Notes under the pieces: generated by a model
Seen by the model: the letters and a program-made list of their open reading frames with translations, nothing else
Told to the model about the DNA's origin: nothing
The model's database searches: none
Program-made: the position numbers and the translations under genes
Assembly (NCBI GenBank): GCA_033807775.1
Contig: CM066326.1
Span: 85,970,873-86,034,872 of the forward strand
Length of the DNA: 64,000 nucleotides
From: Saussurea involucrata
Lineage: Eukaryota; Streptophyta; Magnoliopsida; Asterales; Asteraceae
Reading direction: 5' to 3'
In this document: positions 56,801 to 64,000 of the stretch, in pieces
Numbering within the stretch: position 1 is the stretch's first letter
How the letters are laid out: every line of letters begins with the position of its first letter

Positions 56801-59800
56801 GCCATTCATGTAAACTCTTCATGTGGTTGATTGGGTGGTCTTAAATTTTAGAGTAAATTACACCAATCGTCTTTGTGTTTTTTAAAAACTTTACCAATCG
56901 CCATTCCAATTTAGAAATTACAACCGACCCCCCATTCTTTGAATTTGTTTGCACGGATCGTCCTTGGCTCTAACGTTCGTTAATGTCATCCAATTAAGTG
57001 TTATGTGAGGGGCGTTTTAGTCATTTTGCAACATTTAAAAATAAATAAATTTATCTGTACAAGTACGTAAAAACAACTTTAGCCATTTCGACCCCCATAC
57101 ACGACTTCCGGGTGGGGCTTTCCGAGCCGTTTTGGTTTGGTTTTGATATCATGCTCTTTTGCGCAGATTAAAAAGTCGATTACGGTGGGTGTAGTTGGCC
57201 TGCCCAATGTAGGCAAGAGCAGTCTAATTAATAGCTTGAAGAGATGTCATGTTGTCAATGTTGGGGCAACCCCAGGTCTAACGAGAACCATGCAAGAAGT
57301 TAACTTAGACAAGAATATTAAATTGTTGGACTGCCCTGGTGTCGTGCTGCTTAAATCCGGGGAGAATGATTCTGCTATCGCTCTTCGAAATTGCGTGAAA
57401 ATTGAGAAGCTAGAAGACCCTGTTTCTCCAGGTAATTGAATTTATTATCCATGGACTATCTGTTTAATGTGTTCCTATTTATAGTTTGGATCCTTTATTT
57501 TGTTGTTGATTTCTCATCTAGTTTCTCAAAATTTAGCATATCTATCTATCTATCTATCTATCTGTCTATTCTACTCTACTCTTTATGGTAGAGGCCAGGT
57601 TTGTGTGCATCGTAACCCCCGGACCCCACGTTCAGGGGATATATTTTGACAAATTTTGTAAATGTAAATTCTAAAATTGCCATTCTACTTTGTTTTGGTC
57701 CAAGTTTGCTCATTAGCATAGTATTTTTTTTCTTTATCTTTTCACAAGAATGATGACATCGTTTGCAACAAAAAGGCAAATACGAAATCAGCAGTGCAAA
57801 TGCTTTAGATTTGAACTTTTTTTTGCGGTAACTGAATGCTATTATATTTGGTTGCAGTGAAGGAAATCCTCAAGTTATGCCCGGTGGAAATGTTGGTAAC
57901 ATTATATAAGATTCCAATCTTCAGTTCCGTTGACGATTTTCTTTCTAAGGTAGCTACCATCAGAGGTAAGCTTAAGAAGGGGGGCATTGTGGACATTAAT
58001 GCTGCTGCAAAGATCGTGCTACATGATTGGAATGAAGGTTCGTTTTAATAGTACATTGATAATTTCAACTCTTGGCATGCATTTGCACAAATATCTAAAG
58101 TAAAAAACCAGAATACCCTTTACGGAACAAGAGAAATAAAAACGAGAAAGAAAGTTGGGAGTCCCAGATCGGCTAGACTTCGACCATTTCTCCTCGATAT
58201 ATGTTTGGAATCTCCATTCTCTCTTTTAATGGATTTCACGCTCACGTATTCTCATATGGTATCAGAACCAAGGTCTATCACTATAGGGACTCAATACTTG
58301 TCTAGCCCCCTCTCGACACTGGGACTATCTGTGTCTTAGTTAGGGGTGTTAACTGCTAACGAGTTGAGCTTTTAATGAGCTACTCGAGCTTAATAATTTT
58401 CGAGCTCAAGTTTATCTTGAACATACACTAAAACTCGTATAACTTAACAAGTCGAGCTCTATAACCAATCTTCATCTTGACTCGTCCGAAAACTCGGTTA
58501 AAATTTTCAAGTCAAGCCGAGCATACATTTTTTAGGGATGATACCGAACTGTATGGTACTGAATTTCTGTGGGACTCAAAACTTGGAGTGAAAACCAAAC
58601 GGTATGTACAAGTTCGGTACTGGTTTGGTTTCGGGACGGTATGTACAAGTTTCGGTTTTTGGAACCAAAGAACCGAATCTCAAAATTGTAGCAAATTGGG
58701 AACCGATTACTGCATACGGTTCGGTACCGGTTCGGATCGGGTGTTTGGTCCTCGAGTCTCATCCATACATTTTTTCGAGTCAAACATGGTCATATGTCCA
58801 TAAATCATATAATGTAAGTTTTAAAAATGATTGAGGTAGAGCCAATAAGTGAGCTAATCGTTCTTGAGTTCGAGCATGTACACGAGTATCGAGCTCGTGC
58901 CCTACTGTTAGAAATTTATTCGAGTCGAGCTTGAGCCCGGTACTATTTTTCGAGCTGAGCCCGAATAACATGCAACTCAAGGGCGCTTCTGGAGAGTAAT
59001 CCAATGGGGTTCCACATATTCTTAAATAGAAACGAGAGGAAACAACTAAAGTATGATTATTTTCACATTGTAGGTAAAATTCAATATTATACAATGCCTC
59101 CGGCCCGGGAAGGAGAGGCTATGGAGGCAAATATTGTATCACAACTCGGAAAGGAGTTTAATGTGGATAAAGTATATGGCACCGAATCATCGTATATTGG
59201 CAGCCTCAAATCCGTACTTGAATTTAATCCCGTTGAGATTCCGCCTAGTGACCCTCTTCATTTCGACGAGTCAATGTTTGAGGTACGTATCTTTTTTCTA
59301 CGATATGTCAAAACATAATACTCCATATATGTTAAAAATAATAGATGTCAAAATAGTTTGAAACGAAAGTTACTAATTTTCCCACCGGTCATAATTGAAC
59401 GGGATTGATAGCATTTATTTCATTCATAATATATATATTTTTTATTTTTTGTCGTTCATAAGGGGTGTATTTTGAATGTTATGTGAAACTAACCCGAGAG
59501 ATTGGCATAATGGGAAGACTAAATTTAGAGGGTTTGAGGCGTTTGACAACTATAAGCTTGCTTATTATTTGAGTTATTGAAAAATTCCCGTTTGGTAATC
59601 CATAAATTAGTTTAACCACAAGGCTTGTGGCGTACTGGTTAAGGCTTGTGGGGGATGTGGCTAGTAACCCATCTACCCCAAGTTCGAATCCTGGCGCTTC
59701 CAACTTGTGGCCACTGGGGATAAACTCAGGGCTGCACGCTTTAGCAGCTGGGGCAATTGCCTCACCTTGCCGGGATTAGTCGGGGCAATGTCCTCGGATA

Positions 59801-60769
59801 CCCTTCCAAAAAAAAATTAGTTTATTAGCGTTTCAACAAGTTCCACCGGCTATTTTCCCACTTCTTTTTTCCTAATTATGCCCCTTATATGTTACATAAA
59901 TGACCAAAACCGTTGTCTGTTTAGGTCATGTTACATTTTATACCTAGCTTATCAACAATCTTTTACACGAACACGGCTAGTTTTTTTTTATCAAATCTGA
60001 CTATTCTTTTACATTTTATACCTAGTTTTTACCAAACATGACTTGTTTATGAGCTAGATTAATAGTCATCTAGTTTTTCAACCAACAGCTGACTTAAGAG
60101 ATTTGAAATTTAGAGTAAATTACATTTTTTCGTTCATGTGGTTTGTTGAAAATTGCGATTTTCGTCCTTATTGTGTGCAACTCATTGCTATTTTCGTCCT
60201 TGTAATTTATTGTTGTTTCGGTTGCTGTAGTTTACAATTCTTTAACTGTTTTAGTCCCTCCTACTTAAAAGGTAGGAGTTAGTCTAAGGACGAAAATAGC
60301 AAATTTTTAACCACAGGCAAAATTTGAAATTATTAACAAATTACAGGGACTAAAATTTAAGAACATTTCTGTTGTTAGATTGTCTTATTCGTATGAGTTC
60401 TTGCTTCTACAGAACGATAAACAACCAGAAACAACAACGGAAATTGAAAATCCATTAGACGGTAGCAAAGATCAAGCCATGGCGGAAGATGCACCAGAAA
60501 CCGAAGTAAAGAACGCTGCCGAAGGTGTTCTTAATGCCAAGCAAAAGAAAGCCCAAAAGAAAAGGGCGAAAAAAGCCATTAAAACTGCTGCAAATGCAAC
60601 GGTAGAAGATGAGTCCGTTGAGGGCGATTATGACTTCAAGGTGGATTATACGAAGAAGGGTTCAACTGCCATGGATGATGGTAATGATGATGATGATGGT
60701 GATGGAAGCGGCGAAAACGTGTTGCCGGAGTCAACGATGGAGGTCGATGAGAGCGAATCTGCCAAGTAA
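53817..60769 (+). CDS. NSN1: nucleostemin-like nucleolar GTPase NSN1, nine exons, 598 aa
   Basis: Exons: 53817-53835, 53960-54204, 55164-55302, 55418-55582, 56312-56529, 57167-57431, 57858-58037, 59074-59282, 60413-60769. They total 1797 nt with matching phases and GT-AG borders. The N-terminus is very basic (KQKHKVIKKVKEHHKKKAKE, a GNL3 N-domain with nucleolar-targeting character). The GTPase motifs are circularly permuted, as in the YlqF/YRG family: G4 LLNKID (split over exons 4/5), G5-like KCSTQEQ, then G1 GLPNVGKSSLIN, G2 GATPGLT and G3 DCPG. The C-terminus is Lys/Ala-rich then acidic, with DYDFKVDYTKK. The family acts in the nucleolus in large-subunit ribosome assembly; in Arabidopsis NSN1 supports growth and flower development. 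The length fits the family (about 580 aa). No damage seen. Confidence 0.95.
54520..54640 (-). mobile_element. tRNA-derived SINE-like fragment in NSN1 intron 2
   Basis: Minus strand shows an A-box-like tatagttggtttgcaagg and a B box gagttcgaatccc about 30 bases apart. Ends and duplications are not clear. The rest of intron 2 (54205-55163) shows nothing else. Confidence 0.45.
55642..56236. mobile_element. hAT-like repeat in NSN1 intron 4
   Basis: Begins tagagatggccaaatgggcc and ends with the loosely inverted ggtctatttgcccgac. It is full of gggcccgg/ccggtcc words. It fills most of the 729-bp intron. The superfamily is inferred from the end wording only. Confidence 0.45.
56586..56803. mobile_element. 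palindromic MITE in NSN1 intron 5
   Basis: Ends ggcgaaggatcgtgtgagaa and the inverted ttctcacgcgatcctttgcc. Inner arms also pair (tctgaacc... and ...ggttcaga; gatcacttttaatc and its complement), so the 218 bp can fold almost end to end. Confidence 0.75.
56850..57090. repeat. degraded repeat in NSN1 intron 5
   Basis: Starts tagagtaaattacaccaatc, resembling the left end of the MITEs at 60112 and 60937. A right end was not found. Confidence 0.4.
57541..57570. repeat. (TCTA)n microsatellite in NSN1 intron 6
   Basis: About seven tetranucleotide units with one g substitution. Confidence 0.9.
58155..58268 (+). mobile_element. LTR-end plus PBS remnant in NSN1 intron 7
   Basis: gttgggagtcccagatcggc resembles the AGTCCCACATCGG motif of plant TRIM-type LTRs. 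About 100 bp on, tggtatcagaac (58257-58268) matches an iMet PBS. No partner LTR is present. Confidence 0.5.
58335..58995. mobile_element. hAT-like repeat in NSN1 intron 7, interrupted
   Basis: Starts taggggtgttaactgctaac and is rich in gagctcgagc words on both sides of the 231-bp insertion at 58534-58764. The ends are poorly defined. Confidence 0.45.
58534..58764. mobile_element. 231-bp element nested in the intron 7 repeat
   Basis: Ends agggatgatac and gtctcatcc. It is flanked by an identical 11-mer atacatttttt at 58523-58533 and 58765-58775. Its centre has many ggttcggtacc-like words. Confidence 0.65.
59615..59813 (+). mobile_element. tRNA-derived SINE in NSN1 intron 8
   Basis: A-box-like tggcgtactggttaagg (from 59629) and a perfect B box gttcgaatcc (from 59683), a GC-rich body and a terminal A run. 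The 11-bp target duplication aaattagttta is at 59604-59614 and 59814-59824. The tRNA-like head, A tail and long duplication together define a SINE. Confidence 0.88.
60112..60358. mobile_element. decayed MITE in NSN1 intron 8
   Basis: Left end agagtaaattacat and right part acagggactaaaattt resemble the intact element at 60937-61243. Confidence 0.5.
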
Positions 60770-60936
60770 TTGTTTTGAAGTTTATGGTTTAAATTTGAGG
60801 TGAAATTTTGAAGGAATATTTATGATGATGATGAAGATGATTATATGGTCAACCAAAACTTGTCTCTTTTTGTTTGTATGGATGATGAGATTATAACTTG
60901 TATTTGTTTCTTATTTCTAAATAGTACATAAATGCA

Positions 60937-61243
60937 AGAGTAAATTACGTTTTTAGTCCTTGTGGTTTCGTAAAAATTTCGGTTTTCGTCTTTGTGGTTT
61001 GGAAATTTCGGTTTTCATCCTTAGGGTTTGCAATTCACTTCTATTTTCATCCTTGAGATATAAACCCTACTTTTAAGCATGAAGGACTAAAATAGAAATG
61101 AATTGTAAACCATAGGGATGAAAATAGCAATAAAATTTAAATCATAAGGACAAAAAATGTGATAAATTTTAAACCATGGGATGAAAATTCCAATTTTAAA
61201 AAAATTTCAACAAACCATGGGGACTAAAAATGTAATTTACTCT
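60937..61243. mobile_element. MITE downstream of NSN1 with 7-bp duplication
   Basis: Terminal inverted repeat agagtaaattac.../...gtaatttactct. The direct repeat aaatgca flanks it at 60930-60936 and 61244-61250. It is 307 bp and non-coding, about 170 bp past the NSN1 stop, so it may supply part of the 3' flank. Confidence 0.8.
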
Positions 61244-61377
61244 AAATGCAATTTTGGCCTGAGAAAACTTTATTTCGTTTTCTTTTGGATCTTTTTTGTT
61301 TTTCTTTTTCTTTGTGTTTATGGGTATGAGTGCATATCTAAAGACAATTGCCGGATAATCCGACTTGTACCCGATCC

Positions 61378-61551
61378 ATGGCTCCGAGTTTGAGTAATGG
61401 TGCTCTCAATGAGGTTCAAAATGGAGCCGTTTTGTCGTCGGTTTCGCTCGAAGAAACACAGTTCTTGGCTAACGGCCATCCGTTTCTCACTCGTGTCCCT
61501 CTCAACAACATATCCACACCCGCCCCGTTGCAATCCAAACTAAAGACTTAG
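61378..61551 (+). pseudogene. N-terminal fragment of a raffinose-synthase-like gene
   Basis: ATG at 61378 (after ccgatcc) begins MAPSLSNGALN and reaches FLANGHPFLTRVP before a Lys-Leu-Lys-Thr end. The TAG stop uses the first G of the adjacent MITE. MAPS..., then LANGHPFLTQVP, is the characteristic start of plant galactinol-sucrose galactosyltransferases (raffinose/stachyose synthases, about 780 aa). Only 57 codons remain and no later part appears past the MITEs, so more than the MITE insertion removed the gene. Confidence 0.65.
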
Positions 61552-61798
61552 GGGGCGTTTGGTTCGCTGGAATGTTTTTGGATGAAATGGAATCTGTCAA
61601 AGGAATTTGACTTTGAAGGAATTGGAATGGAATGTTGTCAAGTTTGACCAGCTGTTTGGTTGACAGAATTGGAATGAAATCTGTTAAAGGAATTGGAATC
61701 TGTCTGTTTGGTTCACAGAATGTAGTTTTGGAATTGGAATGAAATTTTGGTAAATGACCAAAATACCCTTTTGATAATTTTAATTGTTTTTTTTTGGT

Positions 61799-61833
<35 letters not shown>

Positions 61834-62093
61834 TGGCGGCGGAGGCGGTGGCGGTGGCGGTGGTGGTGGCATGGGGGTAGTTTTGGTATTATGAAAATCA
61901 GACATTCCATTCCATTGAATTCCATGGTTTAAGGTGTGGAATGTTTTTTGGCTAAATGATGGAATTCAATGGAATTGTAGGGATTCCATTTGGCCAAAAG
62001 ATTGAACCAAACGTTGGAATGAAATCTGGTCAACGGAATGTCACATTCCAATTCCACCAGATTCCATCAAATTCCAGCGAACCAAACGCCCCC
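61551..62093. mobile_element. Tourist-like MITE (543 bp)
   Basis: Inverted ends gggggcgtttggttcgctgg and the complement ending aaccaaacgccccc. TTA at 61548-61550 and 62094-62096. A (GGTGGC)n stretch occupies 61795-61870. It is the intact relative of the element at 34138-34642. Confidence 0.88.
61795..61870. repeat. (GGTGGC)n simple repeat inside the MITE
   Basis: About 75 bp of near-perfect hexamer repeat with GGC interruptions. Confidence 0.9.
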
Positions 62094-62096
62094 TTA

Positions 62097-62424
62097 GGGT
62101 GCGTTTGGTTTACGGGAATGGATTGGAGTGGATTGGATTTGGATTTCAAATCCATTTCAATCCCACGTTTTCATGGAATTTGGATTTGGAGGGTTTTGAA
62201 ATCCTTGGATTTTTTGTTGAAATCCCATGTCTGGTGGATTTTGAAATCCTTTGGTGAAGTCTGGGATTTGAAATCCAATCTGGACTGGATTTCATGAATA
62301 GAATTTAACTGTTTTTTTACTTCCCATGTTTGATGATGATGATGAGGGAGAGCACGTGAGGCATGTTTGTGAAGCATGTGGGGTTTATTGAAATTCAATC
62401 CATTCCCGTAAACCAAACGCACCC
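62097..62424. mobile_element. second Tourist-like MITE (328 bp), abutting the first
   Basis: Inverted ends gggtgcgtttggtttacggg and the complement ending aaccaaacgcaccc. TTA at 62094-62096 (shared with the first MITE) and 62425-62427. Confidence 0.88.
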
Positions 62425-62427
62425 TTA

Positions 62428-62747
62428 TGCTATGCTATAAATATGTTAAAATCGAGAAACGAGTAAAGTTTAAATTTAGTCACCAACGTTATCTGTTCTT
62501 AAACTACAAAAACTCAAATTTACTCACGTTGGTCGATTTTCAATAGTTTTAATCCCTTATCATTACCTTTCTCCGTTAAGTCCAATTAAATAATAGTCAT
62601 TTTCACTATTGTTACTATATTAAAGAAACTTATTGTATTTTTAGTTTTTAATTGCAAAACAAAATAAGAAAGAAAAGGTGGTGGCATCCTTTTTGTTTGC
62701 CTTTTCTTTGTTTTACAAACTAAAATTTAAAAATAGGGAAATTAATT
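62428..62747. other. AT-rich spacer
   Basis: Contains a short imperfect mirror of tttagtcaccaacgtt and actcacgttggtcg, a likely repeat fragment. Nothing else seen. Confidence 0.4.
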
Positions 62748-64000
62748 AAAATGCCATAAATTTTCGCGATGGAGCTCGCGATCGCAGACAGTGGCATTTT
62801 TGTAAATATTTTTACCCCGCGATCACGGTGTGTCCCGCGGTCGTTCAATTTGATTCAATTTGGTGATTAATTGATTTGATATTTACACTTTCACCCCATA
62901 TCCTTATTTACTTACTTTACTTTATACCTTTTATTTTCATAATTTTAATTTTACATTTAACACATATAATCGTTTATTAACTAAAACACGTTAAAAAATA
63001 CGTTTTAATTTTAACAAGTTACACCATTATAATCGTCTCTTCGATACGTTCGAAATGAGCCCAATCTTGAATTTTTTTGGATTTATATATTTTAATATAT
63101 ATCATATACACTACATAAAAATATTTTTTATATTTAAAATTCATACCCTTATAGTTAATTATTTAATTTATGGTACATCTCTTATTTATTTTTTCAATTT
63201 TTTTTACACTCCTATCGCATTAACATAATAATCATATATTAACTAATTCATTAAATCGTTTTAAATTATTATTATTTGTATGTGTTTTTAGATATCGTGA
63301 ATGACAATAGGACAAGGTTTCACGAGAAGAATATGAAATGGGGGTTTGACAAGTTGGTATCACTAGACTCGTTTAAGAATTGTGAAAATGGGTATTTGGC
63401 AAATGATGATTCATGTGTGTTTGGAGCTGAAGTATTTGCAGTTACAGAGTATGCACAAAAGAATCGATGTTTATCTATCACAAAACCTCCGCCAATTTTT
63501 AATACTTACACTTGGACCATCGATAATTAAATAAATAAAACGTATTTTAACTATAAGAATACCATAAATTAAATAATTAACTATAAGAGTATGAATTTTA
63601 AAAATAAAAAATATTTTTATGTAGTGTATATGATATATATTAAAATATATAAATCCATAAAAATTCAAGATTAGACTCATTTCAAACGTATCGAAGAGAC
63701 GATTATAATGGTGTAACTTGTTAAAATTAAAACGTATTTTTTTAACGTGTTTTAGTTAATAAACGATTATATGTGTTAAATGTAAAATTAAAATTATGAA
63801 AGTAAAAGGTATAAAGTAAAGTAAGTAAATAAGTATAGGGGGTGAAAGTGTAAATATCAAATCAATTAATCACCAAACTGAATCAAATTGAACGACCCCG
63901 GGACACACCGTGTCACACCCCGTGATCGCGGGGTAAAAATATTTACAAAAATGCCACTGTCCGCGATCGCAGGCTCCATCGCGGAAATTTATGGCATTTT
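62748..64000. mobile_element. long-TIR element with captured gene fragment (Pack-MULE-like), right end at or past window edge
   Basis: Left arm 62748-63177 and right arm 63553-64000 are inverted copies of each other (aaaatgccataaatttccgc at the tip, cgcgatcgcag, taccccgcgatcac, and on through taattatttaatttatgg). Between them is a short coding fragment and no transposase. TIRs of more than 400 bp around a host gene fragment are the Pack-MULE pattern. The target duplication cannot be seen because the left flank is AT-rich and the right flank is missing. Confidence 0.75.
63292..63530 (+). pseudogene. MATH (TRAF-like) domain gene fragment inside the long-TIR element
   Basis: Follows a tttttag acceptor at 63286-63291 and stays open to TAA at 63528-63530. 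It encodes FHEKNMKWGFDKLVSLDSF, then NGYLANDDSCVFGAEVF and a C-terminal NTYTWTIDN. This is the second half of one MATH domain (WGF...F...GYL..D.CVFGAEVF) and the opening strand of the next, as in plant proteins with tandem MATH domains. Upstream and downstream exons are replaced by the inverted arms. Any transcript would make a short chimeric peptide. Confidence 0.75.

Noticed and set aside
61713..61932. Trp/Arg-rich or His/Arg-rich frames
   Set aside because: They are translations of the (GGTGGC)n repeat inside a MITE.

Overview
This is nuclear DNA from a flowering plant, almost certainly a eudicot. The evidence is spliced introns, LTR retrotransposons of the Ty1/copia (SIRE/Maximus-like) and Ty3/gypsy (Athila-like) lineages, Helitrons with hairpin-CTAG ends, Tourist-like MITEs, a tRNA-derived SINE, and one recognisable plant housekeeping gene. 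Asteraceae is possible but cannot be fixed from sequence alone. No prokaryotic gene organisation, CRISPR array, rRNA gene or intact tRNA gene was seen.

1-32.3 kb: nested retrotransposons. An Athila-like gypsy element on the minus strand runs from its 5' LTR start at 32273 leftward out of the window. It has been opened three times. (a) A 13.1-kb copia element with all expected parts (17955-31046, minus) sits in its 5' LTR. It has gag, pol, and a long third coding region behind pol with its own candidate promoter, leader intron and internal intron. (b) A head-to-tail array of a small non-autonomous copia-type element, LTR-(internal-LTR)x4 (4506-15959, plus), is flanked by the 5-bp duplication ggttg and lies between the Athila gag and protease. 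(c) The 3' end of a related, longer element (1-2714, plus) interrupts the Athila reverse transcriptase. Athila coding is decayed (in-frame stops and frameshifts). The gag-derived ORFs of the array are all open.

32.3-37.7 kb: an older LTR remnant carrying a 37-bp tandem repeat, several MITEs, AT-rich spacer and a long (TA)n run.

37.75-53.45 kb: a Helitron region. Two related Helitrons lie head to tail on the minus strand, and a 7.16-kb block covering most of one and all of the other is directly duplicated (39118-46280 and about 46281-53444). Each block holds a five-exon fragment of a kinesin-5 stalk with its introns.

53.8-60.8 kb: the only intact host gene, NSN1 (nucleostemin-like nucleolar GTPase), plus strand. 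It has nine exons and a predicted 598 aa. A telo-box and TATA motif are squeezed against a simple repeat, and the introns are loaded with SINE, MITE, hAT-like and LTR debris.

60.9-64 kb: MITEs, the first 57 codons of a raffinose-synthase-like gene stopped at the edge of a Tourist MITE, a second Tourist MITE sharing the same TTA, and a long-TIR (Pack-MULE-like) element that carries a MATH-domain gene fragment and runs to the window edge.
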